A stretch of DNA of 8,663 bases from an uncultured Chloroflexota bacterium (GCA_937864975.1 CALMDI010000662.1:1-8663); one strand, 5' to 3'. Numbered from the stretch's first letter, positions 1 through 6,659 are shown. Made by a program: numbers and translations. Notes: a model not told the origin generated them from the letters alone.

Positions 1-60
1 ATAGAATTAAGTAATCGGGTAACTGGCCGGCTGATCCCTGGCGGTTCAACGTGGTGCAAC

Positions 61-92
61 GGCGCGGAGTTCTCTACTCTTGCTCCGTCGCC
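61..92. other. Hairpin upstream of the ligase fragment, possible terminator
   Basis: GGCGCGGAG (61-69) pairs with CTCCGTCGCC (83-92) over nine base pairs with one bulged T, leaving a 13-nt loop. It is followed by ATTTTCC, a weak U run on the plus strand, so it may end transcription coming from the left before the ligase fragment is reached. Bases 1-147 otherwise show no coding potential: the three forward frames carry stops, and none resembles the OB-fold or zinc-finger part of DNA ligase. It could equally be the edge of an inserted or deleted segment. Confidence 0.35.
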
Positions 93-147
93 ATTTTCCA
101 CGCTGCGATTGTGATGTAACGTCAGCCATCGCTGGAGGGCAAAAGGC

Positions 148-873
148 ATGACCACATACGACGAGTGGAATCGGGCCCTGGTGGAATTCTTCGTCTCGCG
201 GGGCGCGATGGATATCGAGGGCATGGGTCCGCAGACGGTGAAGACGCTGATCGAGAAGGGCTTTATCCGCGACGAAGCGGACGTGTTCTACCTGCAGCCC
301 GAACCGCTGCTGGAACTCGAACGCTTCGCGGAAAAGAAGGTTGAAAACCTGATGGCGTCTATCGAAGCCGCCCGGCATCGCCCGCTGGCGCGGCTGATTA
401 CGGCGCTCGGCATTCCGGGCGTCGGCTCAACGGTTGCCGCGCTCCTCGCGGATCGCTACCGCTCTATTGACGCTCTGCGACAAACGCCGGCGGACGAACT
501 CGAAGACGTCGCGGGCATCGGCTCGGTGCTCGCGCCGGAACTGATCGCATGGTTTAGCGATCCGTATAACCGGCAACTGCTGGAAAAGCTGCGTGCGGCG
601 GGCGTGAACATGCAGGGCGCGGCGCGGGAAAAGTCGAGCGATGCACTCGACGGCTTGACGTTCGTGCTGACGGGCACATTACCCACATTAACCCGCGACG
701 ACGCGGCGCGTCTGATCGAAGCCCACGGCGGCAAGGTGGTGAGCACCGTCAGCAAGAAGACAAGCTACGTCCTGATGGGCGACTCGCCCGGCAGCAAGGC
801 GGACAAAGCCGCCAAGCTCGGCGTGTCGATCATCGGCGAAGCCGAATTGATGCAGCTCATTCAAACGAGTTAA
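148..873 (+). CDS. Stand-alone C-terminal part of NAD-dependent DNA ligase (HhH and BRCT domains)
   Basis: This is a 241-residue protein matching only the C-terminal third of bacterial LigA, which is usually about 670 residues. Homology starts near residue 12 with FVSRGAMDIEGMG, which in full ligases directly follows the four-cysteine zinc finger. Helix-hairpin-helix repeats follow, with GIPGVG at 88-93 and VAGIGSVLA at 121-129. A complete BRCT domain spans about 166-241 (TFVLTGTL at 171-178, GGKV at 194-197, then SKKTSYVLMG and PGSK). The adenylation domain with its KxDG lysine, the OB fold and the zinc-finger cysteines are absent, so it cannot seal nicks alone. Residues 1-10 do not look like ligase. 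The start is well supported: GGAGGG at 134-139 lies 8 nt before ATG. It may be a DNA-binding HhH-BRCT protein, or the remnant of a ligA broken by deletion or insertion. Domain identity is secure, function is not. Confidence 0.85.
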   Translation: MTTYDEWNRALVEFFVSRGAMDIEGMGPQTVKTLIEKGFIRDEADVFYLQPEPLLELERFAEKKVENLMASIEAARHRPLARLITALGIPGVGSTVAALLADRYRSIDALRQTPADELEDVAGIGSVLAPELIAWFSDPYNRQLLEKLRAAGVNMQGAAREKSSDALDGLTFVLTGTLPTLTRDDAARLIEAHGGKVVSTVSKKTSYVLMGDSPGSKADKAAKLGVSIIGEAELMQLIQTS

Positions 874-934
874 CGGAAAGGGAGGGACGCAGGGTTATTC
901 TTGACCTCAATCCTCAAATCTTCGTCCTTTGCTC

Positions 935-939
935 AGGAG
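935..939 (+). promoter_or_regulatory. Ribosome binding site that decides the methyltransferase start
   Basis: AGGAG lies 7 nt before the ATG at 947. An in-frame TTG at 929 would place this site inside the coding region, and the six residues it would add do not fit the family N-terminus, so 947 is preferred. Confidence 0.7.
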
Positions 940-946
940 CCACGTC

Positions 947-2185
947 ATGACCGGAATCATCACCATCAAGCCCGAACGGGAAAAGCCTGTCCTGAACCAG
1001 CATCCGTGGGTGTTTTCGGGGGCGGTGGATCGTGTGGAAGGTAATCCGCAGCCGGGCGATATTGTCACGCTCGTCTCGCGCAAAGGGCGTTTTCTGGCGC
1101 GCGGCTACTACAACCCGAAATCGCAGATTGTCGTCCGTATCCTGACGTGGCAGGATGAGCCGATTGACGACGACTGGTGGCGGCGGATGCTGGACAGAGC
1201 TATTCAAAGTCGCGAGAACGATCATAGCTGGCAAATAGGGGATGCTTATCGGCTGGTCAATGCTGAAAGTGATTACATTCCCGGACTAATCGTGGATCGA
1301 TATGCCCAGTGGCTTAGTCTTCAGGCACTGACGTTTTATATCGACCAGCAAAAGCGCAAAATTGCCCGGATGCTTGTAGAGATTTGCGCTGAACGATTTC
1401 GTCCGATTCAAATCCTGGGCGTTTTCGAGCGAAGTGACGTGGACGTTCGAAGCAAGGAAGGTCTTAGCCCAGAGGTTGGGCTGTTGTGGGGCGAGGAACC
1501 TCCTGATCGCATTCAGATTACCGCAGACGGTATCGCCGTCTGGGTGGACATTCGCAAGGGTCACAAGACAGGTTTTTATCTCGATCAGCGTGAGAATCGT
1601 ACCCAGTTGTTCAAGGTAGCAAACTGGCACTTTCCAACGTTGCCTAACATACCACGCAACATTACTGTGCTCAATTTGTTCAGTTATTCCGGCGCGTTCG
1701 GACTTCATGTGCTGGAACTCGGCGCGAAGGTTATCAATGTTGATAGCTCGTATGAAGCCCTTGAGCTTGCGGAAGAAAATGTAAAGCTCAACAACGTTCC
1801 GCTCGACCGCGTAGAGTTCATTCAAGCCAATGTTTTTGAGTATCTGCGGGATATGCGAGATAACGGCGAGCAGTACGACATCATCGTGCTCGACCCGCCG
1901 AAGTTTGCCCAGAGCGCGCAGCAGGTGGAACGGGCGGCGCGCGGCTACAAAGACCTGAATCTTCACGCTTTCCAGTGCGTCAAACCGGGCGGCTACCTGA
2001 TGACCTTCTCCTGCTCGGGGGCGATCAGCGCCGACCTTTTTCAGAAGATTGTCTTTGGCGCGTTAGCCGACAGCGGGCGTCAGGCGCAAATCCTGCGCCA
2101 CCTCGGACCCGGCGAGGATCACCCGGTCGCGCTCACCTTCCCCGAAGGCGCGTACCTCAAGGGGCTGCTGCTGCGCGTTTACTGA
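947..2185 (+). CDS. rlmI: RlmI-like 23S rRNA (cytosine-C5) methyltransferase, PUA plus Rossmann fold
   Basis: This 412-residue SAM-dependent RNA methyltransferase is close to the usual family length of about 390-400. An N-terminal PUA-like RNA-binding region carries HPWVFSGAV (19-27). The central hairpin domain ends in GFYLDQRENR (209-218), a family signature. SAM motif I is VLNLFSYSGAFGL (241-253), with an acidic residue at D266. DIIVLDPPKF (311-320) is the DPPxF motif, and TFSCSG contains Cys356, the expected catalytic nucleophile. In E. coli RlmI makes m5C1962 in 23S rRNA; the same specificity here is inferred. The gene lies 73 nt after the ligase fragment on the same strand, with no convincing promoter between, so cotranscription is possible. 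Codons for about residues 86-305 (nt 1201-1860) are poorer in GC (about 49%) than both ends (about 62%). Residues around 223-240 look like a family-specific insertion. All motifs are intact, so it is probably functional. Confidence 0.9.
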   Translation: MTGIITIKPEREKPVLNQHPWVFSGAVDRVEGNPQPGDIVTLVSRKGRFLARGYYNPKSQIVVRILTWQDEPIDDDWWRRMLDRAIQSRENDHSWQIGDAYRLVNAESDYIPGLIVDRYAQWLSLQALTFYIDQQKRKIARMLVEICAERFRPIQILGVFERSDVDVRSKEGLSPEVGLLWGEEPPDRIQITADGIAVWVDIRKGHKTGFYLDQRENRTQLFKVANWHFPTLPNIPRNITVLNLFSYSGAFGLHVLELGAKVINVDSSYEALELAEENVKLNNVPLDRVEFIQANVFEYLRDMRDNGEQYDIIVLDPPKFAQSAQQVERAARGYKDLNLHAFQCVKPGGYLMTFSCSGAISADLFQKIVFGALADSGRQAQILRHLGPGEDHPVALTFPEGAYLKGLLLRVY

Positions 2186-2202
2186 GGGAACTCAAAAACT
2201 TA

Positions 2203-2284
2203 ACACAGAGCAACAGAGGGACAGAGGAACAGAGCCTTTTTGATTGATAACTCTCTGTGTCTCTGTCCCTCTGTTGCTCTGAGA
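2203..2284. terminator. Long octamer-built hairpin between convergent genes, probable bidirectional terminator
   Basis: The left arm holds four tandem octamers of form NNACAGAG (2203-2234) and the right arm four of form CTCTGTNN (2253-2284, the last one degenerate). A 21-bp perfect inverted repeat joins 2206-2226 to 2261-2281. After two mismatches another 6 bp pair, leaving an 18-nt loop at 2235-2252. Downstream on plus is CTCTTTTTC (2288-2296); on minus the hairpin is followed by AGTTTTTGAG. It sits between the stop of the methyltransferase gene (2185) and the stop of the deacetylase gene (2310), where both need ending. The repeat structure suggests a dispersed REP- or MITE-like palindrome used as a terminator. 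Confidence 0.75.
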
Positions 2285-2309
2285 TAGCTCTTTTTCTTCG
2301 TAGTTGAAT

Positions 2310-3350
2310 TCACTCGCTCAGGTTGTGGATGCGCTGGGCAAGCTCGATGACCGGCGCGATGTTTGGCTCGGCGCGTCCGTCCGGCGGCGCGCCCAGCGGA
2401 TCGATGATCTCATCGTCGCCAAGCAGCACGCGGGCGATGTTCGCCATACCATAGCTCAGGGCATCGAGGTCATAGCCGCCTTCCATCACGAACACAATTT
2501 TGCCATCGCAGTATTCGCCCGCCATCTGGTGCAGCGCACGGGCGATGTGGGCGTATCCTGTCAGGGTCAGGCGCATACTCGCCAGTGGGTCCGTCCAATG
2601 CGCGTCATGCCCGACCGAGACAAGGATGAGCTGCGGCTGGAAACGCCGCGCCGCGCGCCAGACGACCTGCTCCATCAGCGCCGAGTAACTGTCGTCGCCA
2701 AACCCCGGCGAGATCGGAACATTGATGTTGAAGCCCTTCCCCTCCCCCGCGCCGATATCTGTCCATGCGCCCGTTCCCGGATACAGCGGCGACTGGTGAA
2801 TCGAGATGAACAGGACGGATGGATCGCGGTAGAACATCGCCTCCGTGCCATTGCCGTGATGCACGTCATAATCGACAATCAACACGCGCTTCAGTCCGTG
2901 CGCCTGCTGCGCGTGACGCGCGGCGGCGGCGATGTTTCCAAGCAGGCAGAATCCCATCGCGCGGTCGGGCATCGCATGATGCCCCGGTGGGCGCACCGCC
3001 GCCAGCCCGTTCGTTGCGTCGCCGCGCGCGACGGCGTCTACCGCATCGACAACGCCCCCCGCCGACAGGAGAGCAATTTCATACGAAGCGGGCGTCACGT
3101 AGGTATCGGCGTCGAGGCGCACCAACCGCTGATACGCGGCTGTGCTCGCGAGCAATTCGAGATAAGCGGGCGTATGCACGGTGCGTAATAACTCCAGCGA
3201 CGCCGGAGACGCTTCCACGCGGCGCATTCGTGCGCTTAACCCCGTCTCGTCCAGCCGCTTCCAAACCGCCTGGAGGCGACCGGCATGTTCGGGGTGTCCC
3301 GGCATGTCATGCTCGGCGTAGCGGGGATGCGTGGCATAAATCGTCGTCAT
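2310..3350 (-). CDS. HDAC-family (class II-like) zinc deacetylase
   Basis: This 346-residue, single-domain deacetylase of the histone deacetylase/AcuC/acetylpolyamine amidohydrolase superfamily is of normal length. The N-terminal HPEHAGRL (19-26) is typical. RPPGHHA (120-126) carries the two active-site histidines H124 and H125. DYDVHHGNGT (160-169) supplies zinc ligands D162 and H164, and SVGHDAH (245-251) supplies the third, D249. MEGGYD (289-294) holds the catalytic tyrosine Y293. The motif before D249 is SVGHDAH where most relatives have SAGFDAH. No signal peptide is seen, so it should be cytoplasmic. The substrate is unknown: an acetylated protein, acetylpolyamine or small molecule. Its ATG overlaps the stop of the upstream membrane protein as ATGA, suggesting translational coupling, and GAGGGA lies 11 nt before the start. 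It is the last gene of a three-gene operon. Confidence 0.92.
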   Translation of the reverse strand: MTTIYATHPRYAEHDMPGHPEHAGRLQAVWKRLDETGLSARMRRVEASPASLELLRTVHTPAYLELLASTAAYQRLVRLDADTYVTPASYEIALLSAGGVVDAVDAVARGDATNGLAAVRPPGHHAMPDRAMGFCLLGNIAAAARHAQQAHGLKRVLIVDYDVHHGNGTEAMFYRDPSVLFISIHQSPLYPGTGAWTDIGAGEGKGFNINVPISPGFGDDSYSALMEQVVWRAARRFQPQLILVSVGHDAHWTDPLASMRLTLTGYAHIARALHQMAGEYCDGKIVFVMEGGYDLDALSYGMANIARVLLGDDEIIDPLGAPPDGRAEPNIAPVIELAQRIHNLSE

Positions 3351-5017
3351 GGGCGTGTATTTCCCTCTTCGGTTTGCTTCGGTTCCAACAGGAGATAGGC
3401 GAAGCCATTCATGGCAATTTCGTCGGTCTGCTCGTAACTGTCGGCAATCGCGCGCAGAATGTCCACCGGGTAAAACTGCGCCCGCAGGATGATAAGCCCA
3501 AATTCCTGATCGCGGATCATACGGATCAATTCGTCGCCGCGAAACAAGCCGTTATCCGCCAGGTTGAGAAGCTGCGTCGGGTTGGTGATGACATCCTTAC
3601 CTGCCAGCAGATTGAACGCCGCTTCCTCGCTCAAGACCGGAAGCTCGGTTCCGCGCACCCGTTCGACAATGCGCCAGCCTGCCTCGATATCCGCTTGCGT
3701 CGTCAGATGCCCGATGTCGGCATAGCCGCCCGCGATGCGCCCCGCCGAGTCGTAAAAGCGGTTGAGCGCGTTCGGTTGAACGCCGAGCAGGGACGCGACC
3801 GGCTTAAAAAGCGCCCCTTCGGTCGGCAGGTGCAGCACCGCGCGCCCGTAACCAATGTAAAGCAGAGGCACGACCACCAGCGCCGCGCGCGTGAGCGGCG
3901 CGTCCAGCCGCCGAAACGGATCGACGAGGAGGCGGCTCACATAGTTTCGGGGAATATGCCAGTTCCCGCTCAGGGCGCGCGAGGCGAACAAGCCGCTCAG
4001 GATGCACAGCGCGGCGATCGACGTGGCGAAGTAGCTGTCGCCCGCGCCCCACTTGCCCGCGAGAATACTGTTGGCGGTCGCCGCCGCGAACCACAGCGAA
4101 TAGATCGACAGGCGGCTGAAGTAGAGTTCGTAAAGGACATAGAGCACGGCGGGCACGAGCAGGAAACCATGCAGGCTGAACCAGAGGCGGAATAAGCCGG
4201 TCGTCTGATCGGGGTAAAAGTCGTTGACGTTCGCCGTGATCGTTTGCAGCCACCACTGCCCGTTTGTCCACAGGCTGAGCAGCAGAAAGATCAAGCCGCC
4301 GACGAGCGCGAAGCCGATCCCATAAAGGATCGCGCGCCGGGGCTGGCGAATGAACAGGAACGCCAGCGCGGCAATGGCGGTCGCGTAGGCAAGCTGCTTG
4401 GTGAAACCCGCCGCCAGCAAAAACGTTAGCCCGACGATAATGGCGCGTCGGCGCTTGCCCCGGTCGGCAAGCTCGTTCGCGCCCGCTAAAACGACCACCG
4501 CCAGCGTCTCGAACATGACCATCGTCATGTGCTGGCGAAACAGCGGACCGATATGATAGACCGTGTTCGACGCGAGAAACGCCAGTCCCGATAGGATCGC
4601 CACGGCACGATTGCCGCCCTCGCGGTAGACCGCGTAGGCGATGGCGCTCGCCGTGACGAGCGTGCTCAAGAAGCCGAGCAGCCGCCCGTACCAGTAGGCA
4701 GGACCAAAAAGCCACGCGAACGGGACTGCCAGCACGTGAAACAGCGGCGGATAATTGCTTGAATAAAACGGGTAGACTTCCGTATCGCGATAAGGCGACT
4801 CGCCCCGGCTGAGCAGCAGCGTATCGACCAGCTCGAAGCCTTCGCCCTGATCGTAGTCGAAGGGGAACTGCATCAGGTTGAGCGCGTAGGCGACGTAGAC
4901 AAGAAAATAGCCGAACAGGATCAACAATGCGGCTGCCATCAGCGCGCGATGGACGGTCACAAGCGGTCGGGCGGCAGGCGCGGCTTCCGCGTGAGGCTGA
5001 AGCGCCTGCTGAGTCAT
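3347..5017 (-). CDS. GT-C-like polytopic membrane glycosyltransferase (GT39/ArnT-like), putative
   Basis: This is a 556-residue membrane protein. A short polar N-terminus is followed by a first membrane helix at about 25-46, then FDYDQGEGFE (53-62). This acidic DxD-like motif after helix 1 is in the position used by GT-C fold transferases that take polyprenyl-phosphate sugars. YPPLFH (89-94) and GFTKQLA (204-210) follow within about ten further hydrophobic segments. Residues from about 410 to 556 form a soluble C-terminal domain, presumably extracytoplasmic. This layout fits GT39/ArnT/PMT-type proteins, but donor and acceptor cannot be told. The frame is open back to 5194, but the added 59 residues are Arg-rich, overlap the upstream gene and look non-coding. 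The ATG at 5017 comes 2 nt after the upstream TGA, so translational coupling is likely. The stop overlaps the deacetylase start. Confidence 0.75.
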   Translation of the reverse strand: MTQQALQPHAEAAPAARPLVTVHRALMAAALLILFGYFLVYVAYALNLMQFPFDYDQGEGFELVDTLLLSRGESPYRDTEVYPFYSSNYPPLFHVLAVPFAWLFGPAYWYGRLLGFLSTLVTASAIAYAVYREGGNRAVAILSGLAFLASNTVYHIGPLFRQHMTMVMFETLAVVVLAGANELADRGKRRRAIIVGLTFLLAAGFTKQLAYATAIAALAFLFIRQPRRAILYGIGFALVGGLIFLLLSLWTNGQWWLQTITANVNDFYPDQTTGLFRLWFSLHGFLLVPAVLYVLYELYFSRLSIYSLWFAAATANSILAGKWGAGDSYFATSIAALCILSGLFASRALSGNWHIPRNYVSRLLVDPFRRLDAPLTRAALVVVPLLYIGYGRAVLHLPTEGALFKPVASLLGVQPNALNRFYDSAGRIAGGYADIGHLTTQADIEAGWRIVERVRGTELPVLSEEAAFNLLAGKDVITNPTQLLNLADNGLFRGDELIRMIRDQEFGLIILRAQFYPVDILRAIADSYEQTDEIAMNGFAYLLLEPKQTEEGNTRP

Positions 5018-5019
5018 GG

Positions 5020-5235
5020 TCAGGCGGGGGTGCTGCCGAGGGGAACAAGCGTCATGCCGACCAGCGACAGCGCGACCATCAAGCCAAGACCGATTTGCTG
5101 CGCGGGACCAATCCCGCCTTCGCGTCCGGCGTCGAGGATGTCCACGCCGAGGATCGCGGCGAACCCCGCCGCGCCGACGAGGATAAGCAGCCAACCGAGA
5201 TGACGCTTCGTGAGCGTATAATCCGTCCTGTGCAT
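5020..5235 (-). CDS. Small two-helix membrane protein, hypothetical
   Basis: This 71-residue protein was not recognised. Two hydrophobic segments, at about 13-34 (HLGWLLILVGAAGFAAILGV region) and 46-67 (AQQIGLGLMVALSLVGMTLV region), are joined by a short polar loop containing DAGREGG. The N-terminus MHRTDYTLTKR is basic, suggesting it lies in the cytoplasm. The start at 5235 is supported by the promoter, whose -10 box ends 8 nt before the ATG, and by the helix beginning just after it. The frame is open much further upstream but is opposite a clear plus-strand gene there. Its stop lies 2 nt before the GT-C-like gene, so the two are probably cotranscribed. It may be an accessory subunit of that membrane protein; this is inferred from position only. 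Confidence 0.65.
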   Translation of the reverse strand: MHRTDYTLTKRHLGWLLILVGAAGFAAILGVDILDAGREGGIGPAQQIGLGLMVALSLVGMTLVPLGSTPA

Positions 5236-5243
5236 AGCGCGGC

Positions 5244-5271
5244 AGTATACCACAGCGAGAACCGGCTGCAA
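5244..5271 (-). promoter_or_regulatory. Promoter of the three-gene operon, leaderless arrangement
   Basis: On the minus strand TTGCAG (5271-5266) and TATACT (5249-5244) are separated by 16 nt. The -10 box ends 8 nt before the ATG at 5235, so transcription would start at or next to the start codon and leave no room for a ribosome binding site. The 111-bp divergent region (5236-5346) shows no equally good plus-strand promoter; TTGACC at 5303-5308 lacks a convincing -10 partner. Confidence 0.55.
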
Positions 5272-5346
5272 CTTCACGCTTGCGCCTGCGTATATGCTGG
5301 TATTGACCTGGAAAAGCAGCCTGTGGTAACTTTTGAGGAATTGTCC

Positions 5347-6006
5347 ATGACCGACGAACACGCCCGCGCCGCCGACGACAGCCAGCGCGTCTCTCGCCTC
5401 TCCACCACGTCGCCCGCGTCCGACGCCGACTTTATGCCGGCGCGCGAAGGACGCCGCTTCGAGCTGCCGCGCGAGGAAAAAGCCAAACGCCGCGAAATGC
5501 CCCGCTCTTACAGCACGCTGCGCGTGTCCGAGGACGAACGGCTTTGGGCGGGGGTGGCGCATGGCAGCGTGTGGATTACGCTCATGATTGCCATCACGTC
5601 GGCGGGATTTCTGGTTCCCGTTTCTATTTTTATCCCGCTCATCGTTTACCTGATGTTCCGCCGCCGCTCGGACTTCGTCGCTTTCCACGCGCTTCAAGCC
5701 TTCGTCCTTCAGCTCATCGGCACGATTGGCGCGTTTGCGCTGCTCATGATCGGCGGGGTCGTCTGGCTGGTCGGGCTGACCGTCGCGCTGCTGGCGATGG
5801 CGGTTCTCATCGGGTTTATTCTCGTGCCAATCTGGGGATTAGTCGGGATTATCCTGCTGCTGGTGAGCGGCGGGCTGCCGATTGCCACTCTGCTGTACGG
5901 AACCATCGCCGCCATCGAAACCTATCACGGACGGGATTACCGTTATCCCTTCATCGCGCGCTGGGTCGACCGCCAGCTTGCGGGTGGCTTCCTGAACCCT
6001 GCCTGA
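5347..6006 (+). CDS. DUF4870 (Tic20-like) family membrane protein
   Basis: This is a 219-residue protein. Residues 1-60 are polar and rich in charge and low-complexity Ser/Asp/Arg, probably a disordered cytoplasmic region. The DUF4870 domain starts at ERLWAGVAHGS (64-74). Hydrophobic segments lie at about 73-103, 113-134, 135-156 and 157-186. Between them is RRRSDFVAFHALQA (105-118), the conserved charged loop of the family. The C-terminus YRYPFIARWVDRQL (198-211) is the family's end signature. The role of DUF4870 proteins is not established. The start is fixed by GAGGAA at 5335-5340, 6 nt before ATG; a longer open frame back to 4927 runs through the divergent operon and is not credible. The gene stands alone and ends in a strong terminator. 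The long polar N-terminal extension seems longer than in typical members. Confidence 0.85.
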   Translation: MTDEHARAADDSQRVSRLSTTSPASDADFMPAREGRRFELPREEKAKRREMPRSYSTLRVSEDERLWAGVAHGSVWITLMIAITSAGFLVPVSIFIPLIVYLMFRRRSDFVAFHALQAFVLQLIGTIGAFALLMIGGVVWLVGLTVALLAMAVLIGFILVPIWGLVGIILLLVSGGLPIATLLYGTIAAIETYHGRDYRYPFIARWVDRQLAGGFLNPA

Positions 6007-6030
6007 AACCGATTATTCGGCTGTAGAGAA

Positions 6031-6058
6031 ACCGCGCTCCTGAGGGCGCGGTCTTTTT
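6031..6058 (+). terminator. Intrinsic terminator of the DUF4870 gene
   Basis: ACCGCGCTC (6031-6039) pairs with GGGCGCGGT (6044-6052) over 9 bp including one G-U, closes a 4-nt CTGA loop and is followed by CTTTTTAT. This is a classic Rho-independent terminator 25 nt after the stop codon. Confidence 0.92.
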
Positions 6059-6081
6059 ATGCCGGATTATTACATTCAACG

Positions 6082-6110
6082 TTGTCGGGAAGCGCCGAAA
6101 CGTGTAAGAT
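6082..6110 (+). promoter_or_regulatory. Promoter of the MgtC/SapB-family gene
   Basis: TTGTCG (6082-6087) is followed after 17 nt by TAAGAT (6105-6110), with TG directly before the -10 box. Transcription would start near 6117, leaving a leader of about 48 nt. The weaker match at each hexamer (4 of 6) is offset by ideal spacing. Confidence 0.55.
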
Positions 6111-6130
6111 GAGCGTGAAAATCGCTCATC
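6108..6130. promoter_or_regulatory. Perfect 8-bp inverted repeat over the -10 box and start site, operator or leader hairpin
   Basis: GATGAGCG (6108-6115) and CGCTCATC (6123-6130) are perfect inverted copies around a 7-nt AT-rich spacer. The left half overlaps the -10 box and the centre falls on the predicted transcription start. The position suits a repressor operator. If transcription starts slightly upstream it could instead fold as a 5'-end hairpin of the mRNA. No U run follows, so it is not a terminator. Confidence 0.5.
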
Positions 6131-6164
6131 AACGCTTGCCCGGTCGCCGTAGGATCGCAAAACA

Positions 6165-6656
6165 ATGTCGCTTTACCTCCAAGCTGAAACCTTTTTCCTA
6201 ATTCTGATCGCCGCTTTTCTCAGCATGATCGTCGGTCTCGACCGCGAGCGTAACGAACACCCCGCCGGCTTACGCACGCACATGCTGGTCGGCATCGGCT
6301 CGTGTCTGTTTACGATTCTCTCAATACACGCCTTTCCCGGCGGCGATCCGGGGCGCGTCGCCTCGCAAATTCTGCCGGGGATGGGTTTTCTTGGCGCGGG
6401 CGCGATTCTCAAGCAGCGGTTCGACATTCGCGGCTTAACGACCGCGGCAAGTCTGTGGTCAACGGCGGCGGTGGGAATGGCGGTCGGTACGGGAGCATGG
6501 CTGATCGCGCTCGGCGTGACGATGGTTATCTGGGTCGTGCTCGCCGTCATCCGCAAGTTGGAATATTCTCAGCTAGAGACGAAGGGGCGACCTGAAAAAA
6601 CGGAGCGCACTGGCGACAATCCTGTCGGGCAGTATCCACCGCGATCGAATGAATAA
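6165..6656 (+). CDS. MgtC/SapB-family membrane protein, N-terminal domain only
   Basis: This is a 163-residue polytopic membrane protein. A first helix (about 8-25) runs into GLDRERNEHPAGLRTHM (24-40), the family's conserved charged signature. It is followed by VGIGSCLFTILS, GMGFLGAGAIL (72-82) and GLTTAASLW (90-98), then helices to about 132. The C-terminal tail 133-163 is hydrophilic and poorly conserved in style. It lacks the soluble ACT-like C-terminal domain of Salmonella MgtC, as do many short SapB-type members. The family is linked to Mg2+ limitation, acid tolerance and, in some bacteria, regulation of ATP synthase or transporters; the role here is not shown. AGGA at 6151-6154 is 10 nt before ATG. 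It has its own promoter with an inverted repeat and ends 3 nt from the stop of the convergent recombinase-like gene. Confidence 0.9.
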   Translation: MSLYLQAETFFLILIAAFLSMIVGLDRERNEHPAGLRTHMLVGIGSCLFTILSIHAFPGGDPGRVASQILPGMGFLGAGAILKQRFDIRGLTTAASLWSTAAVGMAVGTGAWLIALGVTMVIWVVLAVIRKLEYSQLETKGRPEKTERTGDNPVGQYPPRSNE

Positions 6657-6659
6657 GCC

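Noticed and set aside
1..147. Group I or II intron end, intein junction or frameshifted ligase N-terminus before the ligase fragment
   Set aside because: No intron domain V-like hairpin, no intein His-Asn junction, and no frame translates to OB-fold or zinc-finger sequence; the cause of the truncation stays open.
46..378. Minus-strand open frame of 110 codons
   Set aside because: It lies opposite the ligase fragment, whose motifs are clear, and has no recognisable domain.
1286..1966. Minus-strand open frame of 226 codons inside the methyltransferase gene
   Set aside because: It is antisense to the SAM-binding and DPPKF motifs of a well-recognised gene; its protein has no recognisable domain.
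2304..3188. Plus-strand open frame of 294 codons
   Set aside because: Arg/His-rich shadow of the deacetylase gene, typical of the opposite strand of GC-rich coding DNA.
2819..4195. Plus-strand open frame of 458 codons
   Set aside because: It runs antisense across two real genes and is rich in Arg and Ala with no domain or ribosome binding site.
3804..5048. Minus-strand open frame of 414 codons
   Set aside because: Out-of-frame shadow of the GT-C-like gene; the real frame has membrane helices and the DYDQGE motif.
5018..5194. N-terminal extension of the GT-C-like gene by 59 residues
   Set aside because: Arg-rich non-membrane sequence that overlaps the 71-residue gene; the ATG at 5017 sits 2 nt after that gene's stop.
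4927..5346. Long upstream extension of the DUF4870 frame
   Set aside because: It passes through the divergent operon; GAGGAA 6 nt before the ATG at 5347 gives a better start.
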